From Acanthosepion esculentum (taxonomy: Eukaryota > Mollusca > Cephalopoda > Sepiida > Sepiidae), in the NCBI GenBank assembly GCA_964036315.1, contig OZ038509.1, positions 25,583,205 through 25,647,204 on the forward strand: a stretch of DNA of 64,000 nt, written 5' to 3'. The position numbers were made by a program, and so were the translations under genes. How positions within the stretch are numbered: the stretch's first letter is position 1; the number at the start of each line of letters is the position of its first letter. Under the pieces are notes generated by a model. It was given only the letters and a program-made list of their open reading frames with translations, was not told where the DNA came from and did not search any database. Shown here piece after piece: positions 33,407 to 44,810 of the stretch.

Positions 33407-34130
33407 AAAACAACTGAAAAGTTGCAAATTAAAAAAAATTGAATGTTTTTTTTGTGAAAGTATTTATTTATATTTTTTTATATATATATATTGTTATTTC
33501 AGATTGGCCCCGATCTTTCATCAGAAATGGCTGTTTTCAGAAGTTTGTTTACATTAAGTAGAGTCCGGCGCAAGACGCGGACGTCATGTGATATGGAATG
33601 CAACTTTATTGTGGCTTCTCATTATGCTATATATATATATATATATATATATATAGCAGGTAGAGAATATTATATATATATATATATATGTGTATGTATG
33701 TATGTATGTAATAAATTTGGGTATGTAATCTTGACAGGTTTATAAGTTATTGACATTTGGAAAAACTTTCATGAATGTGTTGTGTGTATGCATTTGTGTG
33801 TGTTTAAAATAATTAAATATTTTATTATTTTTCCGAAGCTGGTGTTGCTTGAAACTAAAAAGAGAAAGAAAATGAGTGACTTTAAGAAAAAAGTCATTTA
33901 ACACTTTATATTCTCCGCCATAAGTGTCCAACTTTTCAGATGGAAATCCTTCAGAATGGGTAGAAAATAGATGAAAGAATGGTTTTTATCCATGCGTTTT
34001 CTATGTTGGCAGTATGTTGGGTATGTAAACCCAACATAGTTATAAGTTGGAAAAATGTTCATGAAAGTATATTTTGAGAATAATATCCAATAATGCATTT
34101 CGCCTATATGGCTTCATCAGATGGATAACA
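33401..34130 (-). mobile_element. PLE-like relics (family 4) among (TA)n tracts
   Basis: A minus-strand unit starts at the hammerhead-like motif 34,084-34,127 and extends left to (TA)n near 33,690. It opens a 66-codon frame at 34,098, inside stem III, without recognised domain. A second, weak hammerhead-like block (CUGAUGA at 33,518-33,524, GAAA at 33,497-33,500) abuts a short TA run at 33,481-33,491. No catalytic domain remains. Confidence 0.45.
34084..34127 (-). ncRNA. Hammerhead-ribozyme-like motif (family 4)
   Basis: On the minus strand: stem I UAUCC..AU with AU(U)GGAUA (7 bp with one bulged U), CUGAUGA (34,114-34,120), one extra A, stem II GCC[AUAUA]GGC, GAAA (34,098-34,101), self-complementary stem III AUGCAU (34,093-34,098), then U. 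All invariant core bases are intact. Confidence 0.6.
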
Positions 34131-34719
34131 AAAAATGTGTAGTGTGTGTATGCATCATTATGTATTATAATAGTAGTATGACTCTCTGGAGTCTTCTAGA
34201 ATTTGTTTTTGTTTATTTTTTAAGTTTGTATGTTATGCTATAGCTATAAACTGTTAAATGTGTTAAAAATACATAAGTACTATTGAATTACATCTTTAGC
34301 AAATTGAAAAATAAAGATTCTGAAATATTGATTTTTTTACCCTTTTTGCATATATGGTAGAATCGAATCTTCAGTTTAGGAGTGACCTTTTTCAAGAACT
34401 AAAACAAACTAATGCCTTTTTCATTTCTTTTGAACAAAAGTTCATCAATTTGTGACATAGGAACATAGGGTTACAAAAAAGATGCAGTACCACCTCTATT
34501 ATCTTATTAGGATAGGGGTTGAAAAATATGTTCAGATAATTCAAAATTCTGGATAATTGAATATGTGAATTATTTGTTTGAGTGTTACTAAAAATCTACT
34601 GATTCTAAACTCTGTAATAAGCATATCATGCGATGTGTTGATCTTTATCGCAATGATTCAAGTATCAAATTCAGAGGTGGGCAACAAAACTAACAGAAAA
34701 TATATCAATTGTTATAGAA

Positions 34720-35350
34720 CCAAAATGAATAGCTAGATAAAACCACACACCATTCTCTTGAACTACAATACCACACTATTCATTTTCATGTTATTTTTCA
34801 ATGATTGTGTTCTCGGTCCAACAGAATAGCTGGATAGAAAGACACTCACCATTCTCACTTATTCTATTTATTTTCATGCTATTTTTCAATGATTGTGCTC
34901 TCAGTCCAACAGAATAGCTGGGTAGAAAGACACTTACCATTCTCACTGATACTATTTATTTTCATGCTATTTTTCAATGATTGTGCTCTCAGTCCAACAG
35001 GATAGCTGGATAGAAAGACACTTACCATTCTCACTTATACTATTTATTTTCATGCTATTTTTCAATGATTGTGTTCTCAGTCCAACAGGATAGCTGGATA
35101 GAAAGACACTTACCATTCTCACTTATACTATTTATTTTCATGCTATTTTTCAATGATTGTGCTCTCAGTTCAACAGGATAGCTGGATAGAAAGACACTTA
35201 CCATTCTCACTTATACTATTTATTTTCATGCTATTTTTCAATGATTGTGCTCTCAGTCCAACAGACTAGCTGGATAGAAAGACACTCACCATTCTCACAT
35301 ATATTATTTATTTACATGCATATTTTTCAATGATTGTGTTCTCAGTCCAA
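34720..35350. repeat. 88-bp tandem repeat, about 7 copies
   Basis: TGGATAGAAAGACAC recurs at 34,831, 34,919, 35,007, 35,095, 35,183 and 35,271, every 88 bp, followed by CACCATTCTCAC and ATTTTTCAATGATTGTG. The first and last units are diverged. Confidence 0.95.
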
Positions 35351-35837
35351 CAAATAATGATAATAATGAAAGAAAGTAAATATTTACAACTTACGTTATT
35401 ATAAAACTTGCTTCTGCTTTGATATGCCAACTGTAGTTTCCTGGAAATAAAGTAAGAAGAATATCTCAGAAACAAACATATTATACGATGATAACATCAA
35501 GAGAATATATTAATGGAGTAAATTTAATTTAAAATTTCTGAGGAAGAAAATAACAAATTTTCCCACTATAAAACTGGAAAGAAAGGAACAGAGGTAACAC
35601 TTCTACAACCTTGAGGAAGTGTCAGATATTTTCAATTTTGGAAATGTCTACAGGACATTTTTAGAAATATATGTATGTGGTTACCAGTCAAAATGTTTTT
35701 TGTGCTATGATTTATTTTCAAATGTTTTCACTGAAATATTGGACAATATATATTTAAACATTCACCACAACAGAAACCAGAAAAATGGTCTAAAATATAG
35801 AAAAAGTAAGCAAAAATCCTCATTTGTTTCTGAATTT

Positions 35838-36250
35838 CTAAGATGAGGAATTATCATTATTTCCATTATTTACAGTCAAACTAATATCCTCAGTTGTTAT
35901 TATCACAACGTTTCGGCTTTCTGGGATGAGGAATTATCATTATTTACATTATTTACAGTCATACTAATATCCTCATCTTTGTTGTTATAATCACAACATT
36001 TGGCTTTCTGGGAGGAGGAATAAGCATTATTTCCATTATTTACTGTCAGACTAATATCTTCATCTTTGTTGTTATTATCTCAACATTTTGGCTTTCTAGG
36101 ATGAGGAATTATCATTATTTACATTATTTACAGTCACACTAATATCCTCATCTTTGTTGTTATTATCGCGATGCTTCAGCTTTCTGGGATGAGGAATTAT
36201 CATTATTTACATTATGCACAAACAGACTAATGTCTGCATCATTGTTGATA
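35838..36250. repeat. 83-88-bp tandem repeat, about 5 copies
   Basis: GATGAGGAATTATCATTATT-type starts occur at 35,842, 35,925, 36,012, 36,100 and 36,188. Between them lie ACTAATATCCTCA and TTTGGCTTTCTGGGA. Unit lengths vary from 83 to 88 bp. Confidence 0.93.
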
Positions 36251-36349
36251 AGGAGATTAGTCCGTTGGTAACATTAAAGTGAACAGCATTGGAGAGAATT
36301 TGAACCCAGATTGCAAAATGAGACCATATATTTGTTCACATATTTTTGT

Positions 36350-37080
36350 AATTTGTATAAAATTATAGTTAGAATACTTCATCTGAGAAATAGAGACAGA
36401 TGTTGAAGGTGAATATGGCAATAAAGATGAGGACAACAGTCCAAACAATGTAAATAGTGTAAATAGTTAGAATACCTCATCTGAGAAATAGAGACAGATG
36501 TTGAAGGTGAATATGGCAATAAAGATGAGGAGAACAGTCCAAACAATGTAAATAGTGTAAATAGTTAGAATACTTCATCTGAGAAATAGAGACAGATGTT
36601 GAAGGGGAATATGGCAATAAAGATGAGGACAGCAGTCCAAACAATGTAAATAGTGTAAATAGTTAGAATACCTCATCTGAGAAATAGAGACAGATGTTGA
36701 AGGTGAATATGGCAATAAAGATGAGGAGAACAGTCCAAACAATGTAAATAGTGTAAATAGTTAGAATCCCTCATCTGAGAAATAGAGACAGATGTTGAAG
36801 GTGAATATGGCAATAAAGATGAGGAGAACAGTCCAAACAATGTAAATAGTGTAAATAATTAGAATACCTCATCTGGGAAATAGAGACAGATGTTGAAGGT
36901 GAATATGACAATAAAGATGAGGACAACAGTCCAAACAATGTAAATAGTGTAAATAGTTAGAATCCCTCATCTGAGAAATAGAGACAGATGTTGAAGGTGA
37001 ATATGGCAATAAAGATGAGGACAACAGTCCAAACAATGTAAATAGTTAGAATACCTCATCTCAGAAATGTAGACAGATAA
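36350..37080. repeat. 98-bp tandem repeat, about 7 copies
   Basis: CTGAGAAATAGAGACAGATG occurs at 36,383, 36,481, 36,579 and 36,677 and continues every 98 bp. One related unit lies at 236-315 near the window start. A minus-strand B-box-like word (GGGTTCAAATTCTC) precedes the array near 36,297. From 37,081 to 37,768 no gene was recognised. Confidence 0.95.
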
Positions 37081-37764
37081 AAAATCCATTTTAAAATTAT
37101 TGTGTTTATTTTTCTACTACAAGAATGAAGCTAGCTTGCAGAAATAGATTCAAACAAGTCCCAAGAATTGTGCATTCCTTAAAATAGGTAATTGACTTTT
37201 GACTTATCAGGACGATCACCTGTGATCTCTTTGGTGATAATTGGTTTCCTTGATAGAAAAAAGAGGATATGGGTCTGATTCCTATCGGAGACACATTTTT
37301 ATTTTATAAGAATTTTTGATCTATGGCAGTTCGTATTAATCTCACTGTTTAAGAAAATGAAAAAACAACTTTTTAAAAATAACATTTATAGTAAGAAGGA
37401 ATAATGTCGGATTTTAAAAAAATCCATTTCAAGATAGCTGTTCAATATGGCAAGAATTAATTGTGCATATGGAATCAATAGTTCCAATCAAATCCGAATC
37501 AGGTTTGCGTCTTCCTGGGTTCTATTTCTGGGAATCGGAAATGATAAAGTTCTTGAAGTGATTCTAAAAAAGAATCTCGACTCTCTGTGAAGCCATTAGC
37601 TTTTAAAATTTTATTATCTTAAATATTCTTATATCATTTTATATTCAATGTTAATTTTTATCAAAATAATTTTTGTGAGTAAAACAAGTAAAATTTGGAT
37701 ATTGACCTTTCAGCATACCTGCAAAAGTAGGTCTACAGTAAGTTGATATTTTATTATTATGTTC

Positions 37765-37768
<4 letters not shown>

Positions 37769-37801
<33 letters not shown>
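37769..37801. repeat. (TA)n microsatellite
   Basis: The tract borders the truncated end of the PLE relic to its right. Confidence 0.95.
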
Positions 37802-37803
<2 letters not shown>

Positions 37804-37949
37804 GACATTGTCTGATTGAATAAATTACAGACATTATGTCTGCTAATTTTTACTAAAATCCGTTCATACTCACAAATAATCTTCCGTGTATTGATGTTAA
37901 AGGATAAGAGAAATGTGCTTTCGCTGTTTAGATTTATTTTATTTTATTT

Positions 37950-37992
37950 CCCAAGTACTTTCGATCTTCTCTCAAGATCGTCTTCAGGGGTG
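37950..37992 (-). ncRNA. Hammerhead-ribozyme-like motif (family 5)
   Basis: On the minus strand: stem I CCC/GGG (extendable by UUU/AAA across an internal loop), CUGAAGA (37,981-37,987), one extra C, a 6-bp stem II GAUCUU/AAGAUC, GAAA, perfect self-complementary stem III AGUACU (37,954-37,959), then U. The core is intact; stem I is the weakest part. Confidence 0.55.
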
Positions 37993-38157
37993 AAAGTGGT
38001 ACAAAACTTTATCTTGTTCATTAGTATAAGTATTTACATAAAGATGCGAGTTGTTATCCATTACTGTAATTTTTCCTTTATGCTTTTTAATGCAAAATGG
38101 TTGACAATGTGCTGTGCATTCATTAGAACATGAAAAAATTATCCATTATGGATTTTG

Positions 38158-38200
38158 CACCCCTGAAGATTATCTTGGATAAAGATCAAAAGTACTTGGG
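38158..38200 (+). ncRNA. Decayed hammerhead-like motif (family 5)
   Basis: Partner of 37,950-37,992. CUGAAGA is at 38,163-38,169 and AGTACT-T-GGG at 38,191-38,200. The GAAA is AAAA and stem II has mismatches, so it is predicted inactive. Confidence 0.45.
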
Positions 38201-38380
38201 AAATGAAAGTAAAATAAATTTAAACAGCTATAGCAAATAATAGGGTAGACTTGGATTTTTAACTTGATAGGGCAACCCATCTAACAAAAAGAAACCTCTT
38301 AATTCATAATCAGCCAGGAGAAGATTGAGCCCTGTAAAGCTATCTTGCCCTAGCCACACCGATTGTGAGTCATCACATTC

Positions 38381-39460
38381 TTGTGTCATTCTTGTAGACT
38401 TTCTCATTCGGAGACATATGACATTTTCGACAAACAATTTAATTATAAAACTGCAATATTTAAAAAATACATAATACAATTCACATGCACCCTCCCACTG
38501 TCAAACGAACGTTTCGTATGTAATAAAAGATTTTTGGCATATGGCTTTTATGCCCATTTACATTTATTATTGGTTGGATTTACTCACTGCTGTGACACAA
38601 TTCCAAAACACGATAGCCAATTTTCACATATCAATAATTTATTGTGTGCTTGGCTTATAAAACTGTCCATGGTACTGTCACTTTTAGGAAACGTAAATAT
38701 TAAAGAGAGATTTAGTGAGGCATACAGACTTTTAATCAATGGAGCATAAAATGAAGATTAAAAAGAACCATGAAATCTTATCTAAAATAATAAACTGTAT
38801 TTTATTTTGAGGAAACTTTGAAACTCCTTAATGTGGACATAATGAAAAAGATGATTCCGTAAATCCAGGGATATTTAGAGAATTAATAAATTTTGCATCA
38901 AAATTAGATCCAGATTTGAAGAATCACTTAGAAATCAGAACGGTTTTCAAAGGTGTTTCTAAGACCATTCCAAATGAGATACTTGACTGCCTGCTACAAA
39001 TTTAGCAGGAGGAGATAAGGACAGAAATTAGGGGAGCTTCATTTGTAGCCACCATGGCTGATCATAACAGATGTTTTGGAACACACTCAAATGGTCATTG
39101 TTCTATGGTATCTGTTGAAAGAAGAAATAATTGAGCCTTTTTGAGTTATTTTTATTCCAGAAAATCGAACTGCAGATGGCATATCAAAATGTATTCTAGA
39201 ACAATTCGACATAATCTTTCAAGGAAATGGACAAAAACTGAAAGATCAGACACTTAATGGTTCAAATGTCATGAAAGGCAAAAAAATAGCAGTTCAAGAA
39301 AAAATAAAAGCAGTTTATAGTAGTACACATTTAATTCACTGTTATACGCATCAACTTAATTTAATAATGAGAAATGCAGCAAGTATTACATAGAAAGCAA
39401 GGACATTGTTTTTAACATTTTGGCTATTCCAAAATTCTTCTCAAGATCACCACAGCATTC
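38381..39460 (+). pseudogene. DUF4371 / hAT-type transposase pseudogene (ZMYM1-like)
   Basis: Broken frames read, in order: an N-terminal block with SHINNLLCAW (hAT/TTF zinc-finger region), then GIFRELINFASKLDPDLKNH, FKGVSKTI, ADHNRCFG, YLLKEEIIEPF, ENRTADGISKCI, LNGSNVMKGKK and HCYTHQLNLIMRNAAS. These match DUF4371-containing hAT-derived proteins such as zinc finger MYM-type 1. Several stops (for example near 39,004 and 39,133) and frame changes show decay; the usual YDG Asp is Asn here. It ends just before the Helitron. Confidence 0.75.
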
Positions 39461-39495
39461 CCAAGAACCATATGGATGTCTGCATTCCACATACA

Positions 39496-40274
39496 TCTCT
39501 ATCTATAAAAGGCAGGATGTGTGTGCGTGTGCATGTGTAATGAATGCATAGCCACAATTTTTGATGGATTTGCACCAAAGTTTACATGCACATGCTCCAA
39601 ATTAGTGGTAAGGCCAAGACTGACTTTGCATTTCCCAACTCCCATCGATAGTGGAAATAATCGATTTTTTCATGCTTCTACGACAGTTTTCATGTAGTTT
39701 GTGGCCATTTTCTACTGGCCAGAGTGAGAGCCAATAGCTGGCTGCCACGAATAGGCAGGAAGATTCTATTGGCCAGCGTGAGGGCCAACAGCTGACTGAC
39801 ACTAATGTTAACTAGCATGCTAGCATTCAAAAAAAATTGATTGCTGTATTCGTCACAAGTGGGAAAAATTTAAATCTGCATGGCACTTTACTCCAATTGG
39901 CTCATTCGCTTGCTTAAACTCAACGTTGATTCTGATTCTGCAGAACTGGGTTGGGTGTGAGAAAGTATTTGTTGTTAACATTCTTTTTTCATTCGGTTTT
40001 TCCACTTACGAGTCCTTTTTTAAAGCTGATCATTTTGTGTTCATTTTGTTTAGTTCTTTTTTCGTAACAGATTTAATGTTTAGTATAGAGCTTAGAAAAA
40101 AATTTGCAGTGTGAGATAGGCAAGAAGTAAGGCATGTAGCAACATCAGCACAGCAAAGGGCACTCCTTTAAAGACAAGGAAGGGCAAAAATATTTTAAGT
40201 CAAGTGATAGCGATTGCTGTATGAGTCGTACGATTTTTGAATTGAGCATGGGCAACGCCGGGCCATGCTGCTAG
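39496..40274 (+). mobile_element. Non-autonomous Helitron
   Basis: The element starts TCTCTATCTATAAAAGGCAG after an A and ends CTAG before a T, the Helitron rule (5' TC, 3' CTRR, insertion between A and T). About 3 nt before the CTAG is a hairpin: CATGGGC near 40,247 pairs with GCCATG near 40,262. Internal sequence after the 5' end (tandem GTGTG, then ATTTTTGATGGATTTGCACC) is of the kind seen in molluscan and insect Helitrons. At 779 bp it has no Rep/helicase gene. Confidence 0.8.
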
Positions 40275-40299
40275 TCCTTTATAAGGCGGAACTTTAAAA

Positions 40300-40640
40300 T
40301 ATGCACTGTGAACAGAGTTCATGTAAATTTTCCATGGTATATATTCAGACCAACTACATTCCTTACACCTACTACCCTTGACCTTTACAACCAAGAATTG
40401 CCATGCAACGTACGCAAGTGTGAATCATCCCCCAATTCCTGCCACATTTCTATAGTAAGAATTAAGTTCCACACGAAGAGCTTCTTCCCAAGAATGGATG
40501 CTTTGTAGAAGAGACTCTTGACTGGATGTTTTCCCAATCAGTACAATTTTGACTTGGAGAGTATCTAATACAGCAGGTGGGTTGGTCCATTTTGCGAGGA
40601 TGGATCTTCCCACCACATTTGCATGAGTGGACTCTATTCA
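40300..40640 (+). mobile_element. LINE 3'-end fragment
   Basis: Diverged copy of the segment at 41,485-41,720: CCTTGACCTTTACAACC, GGATGCTTTGTAGAAGAGAC and CAATTTTGACTTGGA align with the LINE C-terminal region. Multiple frame breaks. From 40,641 to 40,904 nothing is recognised. Confidence 0.5.
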
Positions 40641-40904
40641 CCCATATATCTCTCCAAATCACCCAGGAAAAATTGAGCTTGAAGTAACTACACCAGTCGA
40701 CTTGTGTGTCAGACTACTTGCAAGCTAACCAACATTCTACACCATCCATTTTTACTCTAATTTGTTAAGTAGGTCACTTACAATGTTCACCTGCTACTTT
40801 TAACTTCAGTAGGCTCTGTGAGTGTTAAATTCTCCAGGCTATCTTTCCTAATTTTGCATTACCAAAATCTTAGGCATTTATAAATATAACATTCATCCCA
40901 GCAT

Positions 40905-41445
40905 TGAATATTAATGCCATATCTGGTCTGGTGCTTCTGCTATGTATTTAGAGATTCTTGATAAAATCCAAAGAAGAATCTATCTTACATATTTATAAGT
41001 CTACCATTCATCCTTGCTTTGAATATTGCTGCCACATCTGGTCTGGTACATCTGCTATATATTTAGAGATTCTTGATAAAACCCAAAGAAGAATCTATCT
41101 TACATATTTATAAGTCTACCATTCATCCTTGCTTTGAATATTGCTGCCACATCTGGTCTGGTGCTTCTGCTATGTATTTAGAGATTCTTGATAAAATCCA
41201 AAGAAGAATCTATCTTACATATTTATAAGTCTACCATTCATCCTTGCTTTGAATATTGCTGCCACATCTGGTCTGGTACATCTGCTATATATTTAGAGAT
41301 TCTTGATAAAACCCAAAGAAGAATCTATCTTACATATTTATAAGTCTACCATTCATCCTTGCTTTGAATATTGCTGCCACATCTGGTCTGGTGCTTCTGC
41401 TATGTATTTAGAGATTCTTGATAAAATCCAAAGAAGAATCAGGTT
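40905..41445 (+). repeat. 115-bp tandem repeat derived from LINE coding sequence
   Basis: TGCTGCCACATCTGGTCTGG recurs at 41,027, 41,142, 41,257 and 41,372 with a diverged unit at 40,912. The unit encodes part of the reverse transcriptase C terminus (LEYCCHIWSG, LEILDKIQRRI). GTGCTTCTGCTATGT and GTACATCTGCTATAT variants alternate strictly, so the active unit is a 230-bp dimer. Confidence 0.93.
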
Positions 41446-42300
41446 TAAAATAAATAAACCCTAAACAGCAGCTATTTCCATGTCATGGGTTCTGATGAAC
41501 TAGTTCCTTTAGTTCCACGGCCCCTGACCTTTACAACTGGGACCTGCCACATACACAAGGAAAGGATGAATCATCCCCATTCTCTTTGTATTCCATTATT
41601 AAGGAGTAAGTTACATTCGGGCAGCATTTTCCCAAGAACCATTGCTTTGTTTGTTGAACAGTCTCTTGCAAAGATGTTTTCCCAATTACTACAATCTTGG
41701 CCTCTTTAAGACCAGGGTTAACCATTATCTTTCCGGAATAGCGACATGAACTCTACTTCTTTCCTTTTCTTATCCTGATACAACATGATTTAGTATATCT
41801 ACCTTGAGTGGCTCCTGGGTCTTGTATTGTTCACTGTCCTCTTATTGACTCAATTACATTCTTTCATCAATCTTGGCCAGCTTTTGTTTGGGATGTGGCA
41901 AATTTGTTTGATGGACTGGCTCAACCAATCCCAGGTGAATGCCACAGTAAGTACAAGTAATTAAATATACATTTGGGATAAAAATTATTTGATTTGATTG
42001 TTTCTGTTTAGTGGCATATCAACACCCTTATGGGTTTTTTAATGTCAGAATCTAAGTATTCCATTAGTAAGGAGTAAGTTCCATTCGGACAGCATTTTCC
42101 AAAGAACCATTGCTTTGTTTGTTGAACAGTCTCTTGCAAAGATGTTTTCCAAATTACTACAATCTTGGCCTCTTTAAGTCCAGGGTTAACCATTATCTTT
42201 CCTGAATAGCATCATGCCTTTTCTTATCCTAATACAACATTATATAGTAATATTCTACCCTGAGTGTCTCTTGGGCCTTGTATTGTTCACTGATATAGTT
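41446..42300 (+). mobile_element. LINE 3' end, duplicated 468 bp apart
   Basis: The ORF tail DELVPLVPRP...FPRTIALFVEQSLAKMF..LLQSWPL precedes a short 3' region. ATTCCATTA..AAGGAGTAAG occurs at 41,590 and again at 42,058, 468 bp apart. The same 468-bp duplication exists at 43,862/44,329, so the dimer arose once and was copied. Confidence 0.75.
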
Positions 42301-43430
42301 TGACTGTGCATGTATGGAAGTTGTATAGTTTTCAAGAAATTAATTGGATGGATAAATTGCAGTGTACAAAAAAAAAAAAAAAAATTCTACCTCTCTTATT
42401 TCATTCTAATTATCAAAGAAAACATATTCCAAGACAAAAATATCCCCATAAAATGTTTCTTGCAATACGAATTGCCGCAAGTTATTTTGTAATATTTTAG
42501 GTCAATAAATATTAGTATTTGTTGCAGAAGTACATTTTACTTGATCGTCTTTTTAGCTAAATGTTTCCTGTTGGCTAATTTTTATTACTTCTGCTTTATT
42601 TTATCCTATACGATTTCATAATTCCATTAATAATAAAGATACTTTTATTTATAACACACCAAGAAACCATTTGGAAACTCAGTGTATTGATTTTGAGAAA
42701 ATTTTTTCTGTCTGCTGCTCTTAATTTGAATCCACCAATAAACATTTCATTTTCCCATCATGCCTCACAGTTCCATCATCGACATACACAAGTGCAGGCT
42801 ATGTATGAAACATCAATTAGGCAGTAAATGATTCAATAAGATCATGGACAAAAGGAAATAGAATGGATTCATTTGTCTTCAAAAAAAAAAAAAAAAAAAA
42901 AAAAAGAAATACAATTCCCAGATTTTGAAATAACAAATATCTTTAGTTTTTCTTCCGGATTCCGATTTATATAGTATGTAATGTTTTTAGTTATTTGGGA
43001 AAGTTTGTTATTTTTAAAAAGGCCTTTTTCGCTTTTTTTTTTTTTTTTACATTAAAATATATGTTTGATTGTGGCAATTTTCTTTGAATTATGAAGAATA
43101 AATGTATATGAAGTGAAGTTTTTTTTCAAAACAAGTAACAAAAAAAAAATAAAAAATTAAAAAAAGAAGCAGACTTTATATTTGATGGATTGTTTAAAAT
43201 AAGATAAACATTTGCCACACAATGTTAGGAAATCGAAAAGAATGATTACATCAGAGAACTGAAATTTTATATTGTTCCAAGACATTTCTTGAACATTCCA
43301 AAGACAGGAAAAAATAACAAAAGCAAACATTTTTATCATCTTTTTTGAATCTGACATACTGATTGTCTCCAAGATATGTCATTACAAATGCCAGCATTCT
43401 ACAGACATGAAAGGAACTCTAGAAAGTTTA
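42301..43430. other. AT-rich stretch with homopolymers, no gene seen
   Basis: Contains A runs at 42,367-42,384 and 42,881-42,905 and a T run near 43,037. The short frames have no recognisable domains. Confidence 0.5.
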
Positions 43431-43840
43431 TGAATTTTTAAATCACAGGGACGTGTACAGTCAGGGGTCAAAGGGTCGGTATGCTTGAGCTGGACAGTGG
43501 GGATGAGCACCCGCTGACCTACAAAGAAGCTCAAAATAGGCTGTGCAACATGATCACCTCGTGACCATGTGTTTCATCTGTGCCACAGTCAAACTCCCGC
43601 CAATACGTCTCCCTTGCAAATCTGGCACCCCCAAATCTGATTGGGTGTGGAGAGTGGATGTTTTGGCGCTCTAACTAAATCACTGCTTAGTATTGTAAAA
43701 ATGTGCATACATGTGACTGCGAACTGCTTGCGAATCCGAATTATCACTGTAACTCCTACTATGAAATTTGCCTGTCTAAAGGACTATAAACCATGCTTAG
43801 GTTTGTGTATGTCCAGGAGCCACTGTTAGAACTAAGTGCA
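43431..43840. other. Unassigned higher-GC stretch
   Basis: More GC-rich than its neighbours, with no clear frame beyond 62 codons. It immediately precedes a LINE tail. It may be the 5' part of the same insertion or an unrelated repeat; I cannot assign it. Confidence 0.3.
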
Positions 43841-44810
43841 ATCATCCCCAGTCCCTTCATATTCCATTAGTAAGGAGTAAGTTCCATTTGGACAGCATTT
43901 TCCAAAGAACCACTGCTTTGTCTTTTGAACAGTCTCTTGCAAAGATGTTTTCCAAATTACTACAATCTTGACATCTTTTAGTCCAGGGTTAACCATTATC
44001 TTTCCGGAATAGTGCCTTGAACTCCACTTCTTGCCTTTTCTTATGCTAATACAAGATATAATAACATTCTACCTTGAGTGGCTCTTGGGTCTTGTATTGT
44101 TCACTGTTCTCTTATTGACTCAATTACATTCTTTCATCAAGCTTGGCCAGCTTTTGTTTGGGATGTGGCAAATTTGTTTGATGGACTGGCTCAACCAATC
44201 CCAGGTGAATGCTACAGTAAGTACAAGTAAGTAAATATACATTTGGGATAAAGAATTATTTGATTTGATTGTTTCTGTTTAGTGGCATATCAACACCCTT
44301 ATGGGTTATTTAATGCCAGAATGCAAGTATTCCATTAATAAGGAGTAAGTTCTGTTCAGACTGCATTTTCCAAAGAACCATTGCTTTGTTTGTTGAACAG
44401 TTTCTTGCAAAGATGTTGTCCAAGTTACTACAATCTTGACCTCTTTAAGTCCAGGGTTAACCATTATCTTTCCGGAATAGTGACATGAACTCCACTTCTT
44501 GCCTTTTCTTATGCTAATACAACAAGATATAGTAACATTCTACTTTGAGTGGCTCCTGGGTCTTGTATTGTTCACTGTTCTCTTCTTGACTCAATTACAT
44601 TCTTTCAACAATCTTGGCCAGCTTTTGTTTGGGATGTGGCAAATTTGTTTGATGGAGCTAGCTCAACTGATCCCAGGTGAATGCCACAGTAAGTACAAGT
44701 AAGTAAATGTACATTTGGGATAAAGAATTATTTGATTTGATTGTTTCTGTTTAGTGGCATATCAACACCCTTATGGGTTATTTAATGCCAGAATCTAAGT
44801 AAACATTCAA
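43841..44810 (+). mobile_element. LINE 3' end, second 468-bp dimer
   Basis: Two head-to-tail copies of the tail sequence (starts near 43,862 and 44,329) each end TAGTGGCATATCAACACCCTTATGGG, TTATTTAATGCCAGAAT. Each holds an identical-looking short frame (MPFLMLIQ..., LGLVLFTVL) that is part of the 3' region and not a gene. Confidence 0.75.

Larger units (their letters stand above)
37802..38220. mobile_element. Inverted PLE-like relic pair (family 5)
   Basis: A minus-strand unit (from 37,992 down to the (TA)n at 37,801) and a plus-strand unit (from 38,158) share the same hammerhead-like end and following AAGTACTTGGGAAAT. They are about 165 bp apart, head to head, like the pairs at 26.5 and 29.6 kb. 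No enzymatic domain remains. Confidence 0.5.

Noticed and set aside
33915..33955. Another hammerhead-like block (CUGAAGG...GAAAAG, minus strand)
   Set aside because: The core is altered, stem II is 3 bp and no stem III palindrome follows; too weak to call.
38381..38749. Independent host gene of 122 codons
   Set aside because: Its sequence and position fit the N-terminal part of the DUF4371/hAT pseudogene that follows.
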